A stretch of 64,000 bases of DNA from JAFDBW01 sp963825575 (GTDB lineage: Bacteria > Desulfobacterota > Desulfuromonadia > Desulfuromonadales > BM103): NCBI GenBank assembly GCA_963825575.1, contig CAWGUB010000018.1, forward strand, positions 213,572 through 277,571, written 5' to 3'. The translations under genes were made by a program, and so were the position numbers. Below the pieces are notes generated by a model. The model did no database searches, was not told the DNA's origin, and was given only the letters and a program-made list of their open reading frames with translations. Positions 35,646-44,195 of this stretch are shown here, piece after piece. The number at the start of each line of letters is the position of its first letter. The first letter of the stretch is position 1.

Positions 35646-36647
35646 ATGACCGAACAGACGACATCAAGCTCTGCCCACCAGGGCCATAAACACGGGCATC
35701 ACGATCATGGCCAGTTGGATCGTGGCATCACGCGCGGCTTCGCCATAGCTATCGGCCTGACCGCGATCACCTTGATCGCCGAACTGATCGGGGGCTTCTG
35801 GACCAACTCCCTGGCCCTGCTCTCGGACGCCGCCCATGTCTTCATGGACCTCTTTGCCCTGGTCCTGTCGCTGACGGCGATACACCTGGCCAGGTTCCCG
35901 GCCAGCGACACCCGAACCTACGGCTGGCATCGCGCCGAGATATTCGCGTCATTGATCAATGGCACAACCCTGCTGCTGATCGCCTTCGGCATTCTTGGTG
36001 AGGCATGGGGTCGCCTGATTCACCCCGAAGCGGTCAAGAGCAAGGAGATGTTCATCATTGCAACGATCGGCCTGGTCATGAACCTGGTTGCCGCCAGCCG
36101 CCTGCATAGCCACTCCCACGACGATCTCAACGTGCGCAGCGCCTTCCTGCACGTCCTCGGCGATGCGGTCGCCTCGGTCGGCGTTATCATCGGCGGCATC
36201 ATTATGCTTTACACCGGCTGGTTCATCATCGATGCCCTGATTTCTCTGGTGATCGTCCTGATTATCAGCTGGGGTGCGATCCGCATCCTGCGCGAGGCTG
36301 GTCATATCCTGCTGGAGGGAGTACCGCCACACATCAATATCAACGAACTGGTTGCCAGGATGAAGGCGATCACAGGTGTCAACAATGTTCACCACCTGCA
36401 CGTCTGGTCGATCTGTTCCCACATCACGGCGCTGTCGGCACATATCGATGTCGAACCGGACTATCGCTTGCGCCAGAGTGAAATTATCGGTAATCTCGAG
36501 GAGCTGCTCGATCACGAGTTTCACATTACCCACACGACGCTGCAGGGAGAATGCTCGAAATGTACGACCGGGCCGGTGATCCAGCAGCTCAAGCACAGGC
36601 CGCGTAAATCGGCACACGACGACCACGACGACGATCATTTACACTGA
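35646..36647 (+). CDS. Cation diffusion facilitator (probable zinc exporter)
   Basis: This 333-residue CDF protein has six membrane helices and the paired metal-site motif SDAAHVFMD in TM2. Both ends are histidine-rich (HQGHKHGHHDHG at residues 11-22 and HDDHDDDHLH at the end), typical of ZitB/CzcD-type exporters of zinc, cobalt or cadmium using the proton gradient. The C-terminal cytoplasmic domain (VNNVHHLHVWSICSHITALSAHI) is intact. The metal is inferred from family, not proven. It shares a short unit with the next gene, 6 bases downstream. Confidence 0.92.
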   Translation: MTEQTTSSSAHQGHKHGHHDHGQLDRGITRGFAIAIGLTAITLIAELIGGFWTNSLALLSDAAHVFMDLFALVLSLTAIHLARFPASDTRTYGWHRAEIFASLINGTTLLLIAFGILGEAWGRLIHPEAVKSKEMFIIATIGLVMNLVAASRLHSHSHDDLNVRSAFLHVLGDAVASVGVIIGGIIMLYTGWFIIDALISLVIVLIISWGAIRILREAGHILLEGVPPHININELVARMKAITGVNNVHHLHVWSICSHITALSAHIDVEPDYRLRQSEIIGNLEELLDHEFHITHTTLQGECSKCTTGPVIQQLKHRPRKSAHDDHDDDHLH

Positions 36648-36653
36648 GATCCC

Positions 36654-37061
36654 ATGCACCGTTTGATTAAACCAATTTTCTGGACTTTCCTGTTCCTGGT
36701 CATGCTGCTGGTGATCGACCAGTTCCTTGTCCAGGTACCCTCGATCCATCCAGCCCATCAAGCCGTCAGCAACTTCTACCGAGACTTCCGCAGCCGTCTG
36801 ATCGACCTGACTTTCGGTGAAAAGCAAGCTGCGCCGGAATCGGTCGAATCCGTCATCGAAAAGCAACAGGCGGCAGAGAAAAAGGCCACGGCAAACGTCG
36901 GGGCGACTGACAAAAAAAAGGCCGCTCCAGCCAAGAGCACCTCGTCTGAAAAATCGAAACGCTACATCTACTCCGACGGCAAGGGCGAGCTGCACTTTGC
37001 CGATTCCCTGGAAGAGGTGCCGGACAAATACCGCGGGCAGGCACAACCTATGGGGAAATGA
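36654..37061 (+). CDS. Small membrane-anchored protein with DUF4124-like tail
   Basis: This 135-residue protein has one N-terminal membrane helix (PIFWTFLFLVMLLVIDQFLV), a Lys/Ala/Glu-rich linker (residues 60-103), and a C-terminal segment YIYSDGKGELHFADSLEEVP resembling the short DUF4124 motif (Y-x-W/Y-x-D-x-x-G-x-x-H-F). Function is unknown; such tails occur in periplasmic proteins of many Proteobacteria. It is 6 bases after the CDF gene and followed by a terminator, so it probably belongs to the same transcript. Confidence 0.7.
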   Translation: MHRLIKPIFWTFLFLVMLLVIDQFLVQVPSIHPAHQAVSNFYRDFRSRLIDLTFGEKQAAPESVESVIEKQQAAEKKATANVGATDKKKAAPAKSTSSEKSKRYIYSDGKGELHFADSLEEVPDKYRGQAQPMGK

Positions 37062-37103
37062 CCGGGACGCGTAGCGCGGGACGGAGCGGACGAGAAAAAC
37101 CAT

Positions 37104-37138
37104 AAAGCGGGTGCCGTTAGATCATGGCACCCGCTTTT
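37104..37138 (+). terminator. Terminator after the CDF operon
   Basis: Stem GCGGGTGCC / GGCACCCGC extended by AAA/TTT, loop of ten bases, ending in TTTT. It begins about 43 bases after the stop of the small membrane protein gene. The A-rich left side may also let it act on the convergent nitrilase gene. Confidence 0.85.
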
Positions 37139-37202
37139 CATATTCAAGCGTTTTTAGCATGTGATTTTCGCGTTCCACGTCCCTCGTGCCGCGTCCCGGC
37201 CT

Positions 37203-37994
37203 CTAAGTAAGTGTGCCGTAAACCTCCGGCCGACGATCATCGTAACAGCGAATCTGTGCGCGGTAATCCAGCATCTCCTGATAATCGAAAGTCGCCACAA
37301 GCTCGGTGTCGGTTTCACCGCCCTCGGCAAGCACCTCACCACGCGCTGAGAGCAGAAGACTCATACCGAAGAAATCGAGCTTGCCCTGGATACCGCAGCA
37401 GTTGGTGGCGACAACAAAGAGCTGGTTCTCCATCGCCCGGGCCCGCAGCAGGGTCCGCCAATGCTCCTGGCGTGGCTTGGGCCATTCCGCCGGCAAACAG
37501 ATAATCTCTGCTCCTTCCAGAGCCATCTTGCGAAACAGCTCCGGAAAACGCAGGTCGTAGCAGATGGCGACGCCAAGCCGACCGACTGAAGTCGAAACGA
37601 CCAGGGACCTGTCACCGGCAGAGAGAAAGCGGTCTTCCCCCATGGTTGAAAACATATGCAGCTTGCGGTAGCTGCCGACGAGCTCCCCCCGGTCGGTCAC
37701 ATACGCAGTATTGTAAATCAGGTCATCAACCTTCTCCGGCAGACTCCCTATCACGACCAGACCAAGCTGTGCAGACCTTATGGCAATCGCATCCAGAACT
37801 CTGGGCGTTTCTTCTGCATGTTTTGCCAACCGCTTGTAATCGTAACCGGCGCTCCACATTTCCGGAAGAACTGCCAGCTGCACACCCTGTTTTGCCGCAC
37901 GTTCAAGTCCGGCCGCGGCCCTGGCCAGGTTCTGATCGACATCACCGAGCACGATTTTGAACTGGACAGCGGCCACACACAGACTCTTATCCAT
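37203..37994 (-). CDS. Carbon-nitrogen hydrolase (nitrilase/omega-amidase-like)
   Basis: This 263-residue nitrilase-superfamily protein shows the catalytic triad: Glu in LPEMWSAGYDYKR, Lys in YRKLHMF, and Cys in GVAICYDLRFPELFRK. Overall form and length resemble omega-amidases and related YafV-type metabolite-repair enzymes, which hydrolyse omega-amides such as alpha-ketoglutaramate; the substrate cannot be fixed from sequence. The frame reaches 38036, but ATG 37994 (MDKSLCVAAVQFKIVLGD) follows GGGAGGT and fits the family. Confidence 0.88.
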   Translation of the reverse strand: MDKSLCVAAVQFKIVLGDVDQNLARAAAGLERAAKQGVQLAVLPEMWSAGYDYKRLAKHAEETPRVLDAIAIRSAQLGLVVIGSLPEKVDDLIYNTAYVTDRGELVGSYRKLHMFSTMGEDRFLSAGDRSLVVSTSVGRLGVAICYDLRFPELFRKMALEGAEIICLPAEWPKPRQEHWRTLLRARAMENQLFVVATNCCGIQGKLDFFGMSLLLSARGEVLAEGGETDTELVATFDYQEMLDYRAQIRCYDDRRPEVYGTLT

Positions 37995-38117
37995 GACACC
38001 TCCCGGGTAAAACAAGGTTCTACAAAAACTCCGCACAACCTCTGCAAGTAGCTTTAAAGGTGATTATATGCGAGTCGCAAACGACAAACAAGTGCTCCCT
38101 GATACAAGCGGATTATC

Positions 38118-38147
38118 TTGACCGGAAGTCATCAATCATGCTATGTC
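38118..38147 (+). promoter_or_regulatory. Possible promoter of the mrp/mbh-like cluster
   Basis: TTGACC (38118-38123) lies 18 bases before TATGTC (38142-38147), about 105 bases upstream of the chosen mrpE start. It is the best candidate in the 258-base gap, and a moderate one. Confidence 0.45.
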
Positions 38148-38252
38148 ATGTGGCATTTTGGTAGCTAGACTGCTGTTTTAGATGGTTGAATTTTAATGTC
38201 AGTTCCACTAGGGACTGAATCTGTTCAACGCCAGTTGAACCCGCTGAGAGAG

Positions 38253-38738
38253 ATGATAACCAAGTTTGCCACCTTTGCAGTGATGTTGATCTTCTGGGTC
38301 GTGTTGTCAGGCATGTTCGACGCCTTTCACCTGACCCTCGGCGTGATATGCTGCCTGTTGGTTGCCCACTTCAGTCATGACCTGCTTTTTTACGGTGACA
38401 ACAAGACGGGCTGGGGGCGTGGGTTGCTCGGTATGATCAGATACCTGCCCTGGCTCTTCTACCAGATCCTCCTGGCCAACCTTGAGGTCGCATACGTCGT
38501 ACTGCACCCGCGGATGCTCGACAAGATTGATCCTCATGTCATCCGCTTCAAGACCAAGCTCAAACGACCAATCTCAAAAGTCACTTTTGCCCAGTCGATC
38601 ACCCTGACTCCTGGGACCATCACGGTCAGCATTCATGAAGACGAATTCTCTGTTTACGCTCTGACCCGCAGCGCCAGCGATGCCCTGCCGGGCGAAATGG
38701 AAGAGCGGATCGCGCGCGCGCTGGAGTCTGGTCAATGA
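38253..38738 (+). CDS. mrpE: Na+/H+ antiporter subunit E (MrpE/MbhA-like)
   Basis: MrpE (161 aa) is a small membrane subunit of Mrp-type antiporters, homologous to MbhA of archaeal membrane hydrogenases. It has hydrophobic helices near the N-terminus (FATFAVMLIFWVVLSGMFDAFHLTLGVICCLLVAH) and the family stretch LANLEVAYVVLHP, then TLTPGTITVSI. The frame also allows ATG 38196 (180 aa); 38253 (MITKFATF) matches usual MrpE starts, but neither has a good ribosome site. First gene of the cluster; its stop overlaps mrpF. Confidence 0.88.
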   Translation: MITKFATFAVMLIFWVVLSGMFDAFHLTLGVICCLLVAHFSHDLLFYGDNKTGWGRGLLGMIRYLPWLFYQILLANLEVAYVVLHPRMLDKIDPHVIRFKTKLKRPISKVTFAQSITLTPGTITVSIHEDEFSVYALTRSASDALPGEMEERIARALESGQ

Positions 38739-39037
38739 TGCACTCATTCTTTCTGGCGACAGGAATTGCACTGGTCCTGCTGATGATCCTCAGTCTGCTG
38801 CGCGCGTTAATCGGTCCGACCATTCTCGACCGGATTCTCGGCGGCAACGTAATCGGCACCAAAACCACGGTGTTGCTGCTGCTGATCGGGTTGCTTTACG
38901 ACAACCTGGCCATGTTCGTCGATATCGCCATTGCCTATGCGCTGCTCAACTTTATCGCCACCCTCGGAGCGACCAAGTTTTTCCTGCACCGGCTTGACGT
39001 TTTCCTGGAAGGCCAGGAGCAGAAAGAAAACCCATGA
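38735..39037 (+). CDS. mrpF: Na+/H+ antiporter subunit F (MrpF/MbhB-like)
   Basis: MrpF (100 aa) is a three-helix membrane protein. The conserved block RALIGPTILDRILGGNVIGTKTTVLLLLIGLL and DIAIAYALLNFIATLGATKF fit the family, including the buried aspartate in VDIAIAYAL. It overlaps mrpE by four bases and mrpG by four bases, so the genes are translationally coupled. Confidence 0.93.
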   Translation: MMHSFFLATGIALVLLMILSLLRALIGPTILDRILGGNVIGTKTTVLLLLIGLLYDNLAMFVDIAIAYALLNFIATLGATKFFLHRLDVFLEGQEQKENP

Positions 39038-39369
39038 CGGTCTTTTCTATCATCGCCATAATTCTGATTCTGCTGGGGCTGTTCTTTTTCTTCGCCGGGA
39101 CCGTTGGAATTCTGCGCCTGCCAGACTTTTACACTCGCCTGCATGCCGCCGGAAAATGTGATTCTCTGGCAGCGACGCTGATGATCTTCGGGATCGCAAT
39201 TTACAACCTTCAGCCTTTCACGTTCGGTGCGTTGCTGGTCAGCTTCAAGCTGCTCCTGGTTGCCCTGTTTGTTTTCATCGCCAATCCGACAGCAACCCAC
39301 GCGATCACCGAAGCGGCCCTGGTGCTCGGCGTTAAACCGTGGAAGCGGACGGAGAAGAAAAAACCATGA
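39034..39369 (+). CDS. mrpG: Na+/H+ antiporter subunit G (MrpG/MbhC-like)
   Basis: MrpG (111 aa) has three membrane helices and the family signature GTVGILRLPDFYTRLHAAGKCDSLAATLMIFG. It overlaps mrpF at the start and the following DUF4040 gene at the stop (ATGA). Together E-F-G form the small-subunit block found at one end of Mrp and Mbh complexes. Confidence 0.95.
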   Translation: MTVFSIIAIILILLGLFFFFAGTVGILRLPDFYTRLHAAGKCDSLAATLMIFGIAIYNLQPFTFGALLVSFKLLLVALFVFIANPTATHAITEAALVLGVKPWKRTEKKKP

Positions 39370-39611
39370 TCTGGCAACTTGACCTGATGATTCTGACCCT
39401 GGTGGTGGTTTGCGCCCTGGTAACGATTAATATCAAGGATCTGCTCGGGGCATCTGTCGTGTTCGGCATCTATTCGTTCATGATGTGTTTGTTGTGGGCC
39501 GAGATGGGCGCCGTCGACGTCGCCTTTACCGAAGCCACCGTCGGTGCCGGCGTCAGCACTATCTTCTTCATCTCGGCAATCTTCAAAACCACCCGGAGGA
39601 GCAAAGATTGA
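39366..39611 (+). CDS. MbhD-like DUF4040 subunit (equivalent to part of the MrpA C-terminus)
   Basis: This 81-residue membrane protein has two to three helices and the segment LGASVVFGIYSFMMCLLWAEMGAVDVAFTEATVGAGVST typical of DUF4040 (MbhD). In bacterial seven-gene Mrp operons this domain sits in the C-terminal half of MrpA; here it is a free gene. The acidic residues in WAEMGAVDVAFTEA are conserved in the family. The frame could begin at 39339, but ATG 39366 overlaps the mrpG stop and fits MbhD length. Confidence 0.88.
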   Translation: MIWQLDLMILTLVVVCALVTINIKDLLGASVVFGIYSFMMCLLWAEMGAVDVAFTEATVGAGVSTIFFISAIFKTTRRSKD

Positions 39612-39889
39612 AAGGCCTGGCATTGTTCGCGACCCTGCTGACAGGGGCTCTCTTATTGTTCGGGACCAGGGATTTTCCCCCCTGGGGTGACCCCCAGGAC
39701 CCGGCCAGCACGTATCTCTCTCCGGTCTATATTGAAAAGGCTGTTGAGCAGACTCACGTCCCGAATATCGTCACTGCGGTACTCGGAGACTACCGGGGCT
39801 ACGATACCATGTTCGAAACCGTGGTTATTTACTGTGCCGGCATGGCAGTACTCAGCGTCCTGCGCAGAAACAGGGAAGATGAAGAGTGA
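39608..39889 (+). CDS. MbhE-like subunit (equivalent to the end of MrpA)
   Basis: This 93-residue protein has an N-terminal helix (LALFATLLTGALLLFGTRD), a soluble loop beginning FPPWGDPQDPAS, and a C-terminal helix preceded by DTMFETVVIYCAGM, the MbhE/MrpA-tail pattern. The start is TTG 39608, behind a strong GGAGGAG site and overlapping the DUF4040 stop. The longer upstream frame is a shadow of the previous gene. With its neighbour it makes a split MrpA C-terminus. Confidence 0.85.
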   Translation: MKGLALFATLLTGALLLFGTRDFPPWGDPQDPASTYLSPVYIEKAVEQTHVPNIVTAVLGDYRGYDTMFETVVIYCAGMAVLSVLRRNREDEE

Positions 39890-40353
39890 GAGATATCAAC
39901 GAACATACCCCCGGTGAAGACCTGATCATCAAGACCGCAGTGCGGCTGATGGTTCCCTTTGCCCAGTTGTTCGGCCTCTACGTTATCGTTCACGGCCACT
40001 ACAGTCCGGGCGGCGGCTTCCAGGGTGGCGTTATCCTCGGTGCCGCGTTCATCATGCTCGCTCTGGCTTTTGACATGGAAACCTCTCAGCAATACATGAC
40101 CATCAGGGTCAATGCTGTTTTCAACAATCTTGGCGCAGCAATTTTTATCGGAGTCGGTGTGCTTTGCGCCATCTTCGGCGGCCTGTTTCTCGATTACAGT
40201 GCCCTGGACAAACTGATCCCGTTGGGGCCGGTCGAATGGCGCTCTTTCGGTATTTTCCTGGTGGAAGTCGGCGTCGGCTTTACGGTTATGAGTATCATGG
40301 TCCTGCTCTACTGGAATCTCAGTTCCGGCGGATCAATGGACAAGGGGCTGTAG
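39886..40353 (+). CDS. mrpB: Na+/H+ antiporter subunit B (MrpB/MbhF-like)
   Basis: MrpB (155 aa) contains the MnhB domain: IIKTAVRLMVPFAQLFGLYVIVHGHYSPGGGFQGGVILGAAFIMLAL, where HGHYSPGGGFQGG is the family signature. About four membrane helices. The start is GTG overlapping the MbhE-like stop. It comes just before mrpC. Confidence 0.94.
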   Translation: MRDINEHTPGEDLIIKTAVRLMVPFAQLFGLYVIVHGHYSPGGGFQGGVILGAAFIMLALAFDMETSQQYMTIRVNAVFNNLGAAIFIGVGVLCAIFGGLFLDYSALDKLIPLGPVEWRSFGIFLVEVGVGFTVMSIMVLLYWNLSSGGSMDKGL

Positions 40354-40354
40354 G

Positions 40355-40744
40355 ATGGAACCGTTCCTCGGCGAAATCGTCGCCAAATACAATTACTGGA
40401 TTTACGTTGTGCTGATGATGATCGGCTTCTACGCCATGATCGGCAAACGCAACCTGGTCAAAAAGCTGCTGGGCATGAACATCTTCCAGACGGCTATCAT
40501 TCTTTTCTTTGTCTCTACCGGCGTCAAGAAGGGCGGCGGGATTCCGATTGTCGACAAGTACCAGGCCCTGGCGGGCGGCGTCGATGCCGCCACCATAGTC
40601 AATCCGCTGCCGCACGTCCTGATGCTGACTGCCATCGTAGTCGGGGTCAGCGTCACCGGTGTGGCTCTGGCCGTCCTGATTCGTATTCACAAGGAGTTCG
40701 GCACCCTGGAAGAAGACGAGATCCTGGAGAAGCTGCGTCAATGA
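40355..40744 (+). CDS. mrpC: Na+/H+ antiporter subunit C (MrpC/MbhG/NuoK-like)
   Basis: MrpC (129 aa) is a NuoK homologue with three helices. Typical are NLVKKLLGMNIFQTAIILFFVSTG in helix 2 and a later helix LMLTAIVVGVSVTGVALAVLIRI with a short cytoplasmic tail. The NuoK helix-2 glutamate is not present here (glutamine in NIFQTA), as in many MrpC. It begins one base after mrpB and overlaps mrpD by four bases. Confidence 0.93.
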   Translation: MEPFLGEIVAKYNYWIYVVLMMIGFYAMIGKRNLVKKLLGMNIFQTAIILFFVSTGVKKGGGIPIVDKYQALAGGVDAATIVNPLPHVLMLTAIVVGVSVTGVALAVLIRIHKEFGTLEEDEILEKLRQ

Positions 40745-42231
40745 GTACTCCCAACCTCCATCTCTTCGTCCTGGTCGTACCGCTGCTCTCGGCTCTGGCC
40801 GTCAACCTCTGGGGACGCAACAATCGCCGGCTGATCGCACCGCTGGTACTCGGCTCCCTGGCCTTCTCGGTGTTCGGTTCGATCATCGTGATGGCCAACG
40901 TGCTCAACCATGGCCCGATCAGCTATACGGTCGGCAACTGGCAGCCGCCCTTCGGCATCGAACTTATTGTCGATCCGTTGAGCGCCATGATGATGGTCCT
41001 GATTGCCGTCGTGGCACTGCTCGCCTCCTTCTCGTCCCTGAAGAGCGCCGAGCAGGAGCTCCCCGGCCGGGAAGCCTTCTTCTTCACCCTGTACCTGATC
41101 CTTATCTCCGGCCTGCATGGCCTGGTTCTGACCGGTGACGCTTTCAATCTCTATGTCCTGCTTGAAATCACATCGATCACTTCTTATGGCTTAATCGCCA
41201 TGGGTCGCGGCCGAGCGGCACTTTCCAGCTTCAACTACATCATCATGGGTTCGATCGGAGCCTGCTTCTATCTGCTCGGTGTCGGCTACATCTACATTCT
41301 CACCGGCACCCTGAACATGGCGGACATCGCCCGCATCCTGCCGACCCTTGACGCACCGATCGCCATTACCACATCAACAGCTTTTGTCCTGGTCGGTCTG
41401 TTTATCAAGATGGCCTTTTTCCCGCTGCACAGCTGGCTGCCGAATGCCTACAGCCACGCACCCACCGGTGCCGGAACTATCGCCGCGCCGTTGATGACCA
41501 AGGTGACCATCTACCTGATGATCCGGGTCATCCTCAACGTTTACACACCAGCCCTGATATTCACTCATGACTGGGTGACCAACGGCCTGATATGGGCGGC
41601 AGCCATCGCCATCATCTGCGGCTCGGCTCTGGCCCTCGGTCAAAAAGATTTGCGCCGCATGCTGACCTACATCATCATCGCTGAAGTCGGCTACATGGTC
41701 GGCGGCGTATTCCTGGCCAACAGCAACGGCCTCACCGGTGCGATCCTGCACATTGTCAACGACTCCCTGATGACTCTCTGTCTGTTCCTGGTGGTTGCAG
41801 CGATCATATATCGCCAGGGCAGCGTCTCACTGGTTTCCCTGCAGGGAATTTTCCGGCGCATGCCGATCACCATGGCCGCCTTCACCCTTGGAGCCTTTGC
41901 CATGATCGGCGTACCGCCGACCTGCGGTTTCTTCAGCAAGTGGTACCTGATCCTCGGCGGGATCGATGGCGGGCACTGGGAGTTCGTCATCGCCCTGATT
42001 ATCAGCAGCCTGATTAACGTGGTCCTCTTTTTCAGGATTCTCGAGCTGGCATACTTCGGTTCCCTGGAGGACGGCGAGCATCACGAGCATGGCCTTGCTG
42101 AGCGCCACGAGGCGCCCTGGTGGATGCTCAAGCCGCTGGTCATTACGGCCGTGCTCCTGGTTGTTGTCGGCTTCAGCACCGGACCATTGATCAATAACAT
42201 CATCAGCCTGATCATACCGGCAGGTTTTTAA
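40741..42231 (+). CDS. mrpD: Na+/H+ antiporter subunit D, first copy (MrpD/MbhH-like)
   Basis: This 496-residue antiporter-like subunit belongs to the NuoL/M/N-MrpD family. Key features: LYVLLEITSITSYGLIAMG with the TM5 glutamate, KMAFFPLHSWLPNAYSHAPTGAGTIAAPLMTKV, and QKDLRRMLTYIIIAEVGYMVGG. About fourteen helices. It occupies the MbhH position after mrpC. A soluble His/Glu-rich loop (EDGEHHEHGLAERHE) lies near the C-terminus. Confidence 0.93.
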   Translation: MSTPNLHLFVLVVPLLSALAVNLWGRNNRRLIAPLVLGSLAFSVFGSIIVMANVLNHGPISYTVGNWQPPFGIELIVDPLSAMMMVLIAVVALLASFSSLKSAEQELPGREAFFFTLYLILISGLHGLVLTGDAFNLYVLLEITSITSYGLIAMGRGRAALSSFNYIIMGSIGACFYLLGVGYIYILTGTLNMADIARILPTLDAPIAITTSTAFVLVGLFIKMAFFPLHSWLPNAYSHAPTGAGTIAAPLMTKVTIYLMIRVILNVYTPALIFTHDWVTNGLIWAAAIAIICGSALALGQKDLRRMLTYIIIAEVGYMVGGVFLANSNGLTGAILHIVNDSLMTLCLFLVVAAIIYRQGSVSLVSLQGIFRRMPITMAAFTLGAFAMIGVPPTCGFFSKWYLILGGIDGGHWEFVIALIISSLINVVLFFRILELAYFGSLEDGEHHEHGLAERHEAPWWMLKPLVITAVLLVVVGFSTGPLINNIISLIIPAGF

Positions 42232-42248
42232 GCTTTTTTGAGATTGAT

Positions 42249-43718
42249 ATGACACCAACTCTATCAATATGGCCGATGATCGCAATCCTGGTTTCCCTGC
42301 TGGGAGCCCTGCCGATCATGCTCTCCGACCGCCAGCCGAACCTGCGTGAAAGCTGGACGATCCTGATCGCGTTGGCCAAACTGAGCATTGTCGCTTCCCT
42401 GCTGCCAGGGGTCCTCAAGGGCGGCAGCTATATCTTCACCATTGCCCAGGTCCTGCCCGGGGTGCCGATCGAACTGCGCGTCGATGCGCTGGGGATGGTT
42501 TTCGCCCTGGTTGCATCCTGTCTCTGGCTGTTCACCTCGATCTATTCGATCGGTTACATGCGGGCTCTCGACGAGCATGCCCAGACTCGCTACTTCGCCT
42601 CCTTCGCCGTGGCTATTTCAGCGACCATCGGTATTGCGTTTTCCGCCAACCTGCTGACCATGTACCTCTTCTACGAGATGCTGTCACTCTCGACCTACCC
42701 TCTGGTCACACATCATCAAGACGCTGAAGCCAGAGCCTCAGGGCGCAAGTATCTGACCTACATCCTCGGCACATCGATCGGCCTGGCCCTGCCAGCCATG
42801 CTGATAACCTACTCTATTGCAGGAACTCTGGATTTCGCTACGGGTGGCATTTTAGCGGGCAAAGCCTCACCCGAAATCCTGGCACTGCTGGTGGTGCTCT
42901 TTTTGTTCGGTTTTGCCAAGGCCGGCTTGATGCCTTTTCATGGCTGGCTGCCGGCGGCGATGGTGGCACCGACCCCGGTCAGTTCGTTCCTGCATGGCGT
43001 GGCCGTGGTCAAGGCCGGTGTTTTCGCAATTTTCCGAGTCATCTTCCATATCCTCGGCCCTGAGACGCTGCAATCAGCCCATCTCGGCTCCCTGATCACC
43101 TATATCGCTGCGGTGACTGTACTGGTAGCGTCACTGGTGGCGTTGACACAGGACAGCATGAAGCGCCGGTTAGCCTACTCGACCATCGGTCAGCTCGCTT
43201 ACATGGTGCTTGGTGCTGGCATGCTCTCGGCGCTCGGCATGCTCGGCGGGATCATGCACCTTGCGATGCACGCTTTCGGCAAGATCACACTTTTCTTCTG
43301 CGCAGGTGCGATCTATGTCGCCAGCAAGAAGAAAAATATCAGCCAGATGGACGGCCTGGGACGTCGAATGCCGATCACCTATCTGGCCTTTTTCCTGGGT
43401 TCTCTGAGTATTATCGGCATGCCGCCGCTGGGTGGCTTTATCAGCAAATGGAACCTGCTGCTCGGGGCCGTCGAGGGAGATCAGATGGTCCTGATCGTGG
43501 TGCTGCTGGTCAGTTCCCTGCTCAACGCCGCCTATTTCTTTCCGATTGTCTACCGTGGCTTCTTCGTGCCAGCAACTGCCGGTGAAGAAGAGGGCATTAA
43601 GGAAGCACCGCTCTTTTGCGTGATACCGCTATCGGTGACTGCACTTGTTTCGCTGGCCCTGTTCTTTTTTCCCGACACACTGCTGCAACTGGCACGCATG
43701 GCCCTGGGGATTCAATAG
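42249..43718 (+). CDS. Na+/H+ antiporter subunit D-like, second copy
   Basis: This 489-residue protein is a second antiporter-like subunit. It shows YLFYEMLSLSTYPLVTHH (TM5 glutamate), FAKAGLMPFHGWLPAAMVAPTPVSSFLHGVAVVKAGVF, and QDSMKRRLAYSTIGQLAYMVLG. It is similar to but clearly distinct from the copy before it; the APTPVSSFLH block is closer to NuoL/MrpA-type than MrpD-type loops. It could play the role of the missing MrpA N-terminal channel. It starts 17 bases after mrpD with a weak ribosome site. Confidence 0.9.
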   Translation: MTPTLSIWPMIAILVSLLGALPIMLSDRQPNLRESWTILIALAKLSIVASLLPGVLKGGSYIFTIAQVLPGVPIELRVDALGMVFALVASCLWLFTSIYSIGYMRALDEHAQTRYFASFAVAISATIGIAFSANLLTMYLFYEMLSLSTYPLVTHHQDAEARASGRKYLTYILGTSIGLALPAMLITYSIAGTLDFATGGILAGKASPEILALLVVLFLFGFAKAGLMPFHGWLPAAMVAPTPVSSFLHGVAVVKAGVFAIFRVIFHILGPETLQSAHLGSLITYIAAVTVLVASLVALTQDSMKRRLAYSTIGQLAYMVLGAGMLSALGMLGGIMHLAMHAFGKITLFFCAGAIYVASKKKNISQMDGLGRRMPITYLAFFLGSLSIIGMPPLGGFISKWNLLLGAVEGDQMVLIVVLLVSSLLNAAYFFPIVYRGFFVPATAGEEEGIKEAPLFCVIPLSVTALVSLALFFFPDTLLQLARMALGIQ

Positions 43719-43760
43719 CACGGCGAATTTAATCGCACGGGTAATTTGAGAGAATAAATA

Positions 43761-43916
43761 ATGAGTACGCACGAGCAAAACAACGATCAAGACCACACAG
43801 AAGACGGTCCGATGATTCTGGCCCATGAGCCAGTCGAAGGCTACCGCACAATCTTTTATATCTGCATTACCATCGGTACCCTCTATCTGGCTTTTGTGCT
43901 CTGGCAGACTTGGTAG
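43761..43916 (+). CDS. Small single-helix membrane protein in the mrp-like cluster
   Basis: This 51-residue frame reads MSTHEQNNDQDHTEDGP, then a short amphipathic stretch (HEPVEGYRTI), then one membrane helix FYICITIGTLYLAFVLWQTW ending at TAG. It fits between two antiporter genes with its stop 10 bases before the next start, and the stretch would otherwise be an unexplained gap. I do not recognise a family. Probably an accessory subunit of the complex. Confidence 0.7.
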   Translation: MSTHEQNNDQDHTEDGPMILAHEPVEGYRTIFYICITIGTLYLAFVLWQTW

Positions 43917-43926
43917 GAGAACGTAG

Positions 43927-44195
43927 ATGTCTAAACACCGATCTCGACAGATGAAAAACCGGCGATGTTCGACAAACCACAGAACGTCAAGCGTGTACTC
44001 TACGCCTTGTTTGCCTGCGTGGTCCTGCTACTGTCGATTGACCTCTTCTACCACAAGCACGGCATCTTCACATGGGAAAGCTCCTTCGGCTTCTACTCAG
44101 TCTACGGTTTTGTCGCCTGTGTCATCCTGGTGATCATAGCCAAGTACGTACTGCGGCCCTTAGTCATGCGCAAAGAGGATTATTACAATGATTGA
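43927..44195 (+). CDS. Small two-helix membrane protein in the mrp-like cluster (possible one-base error near start)
   Basis: From ATG 43965 the frame encodes 76 residues (MFDKPQNVKRVLYALFACVVLLL...) with two helices and a charged end (MRKEDYYND). A strong AGGAG site, however, precedes ATG 43927, whose frame fails at once. Adding one A to AAA at 43933-43935 joins MSK to TPISTDEKPAMFDKPQ, giving an 89-residue protein. I therefore give the longer span. It overlaps the next antiporter gene by eight bases. Family unknown; an MbhI-like anchor role is only a guess. Confidence 0.65.

Noticed and set aside
38196..38252. A longer N-terminus for mrpE
   Set aside because: The extra 19 residues are not typical of MrpE and have no ribosome site; kept only as an alternative start.
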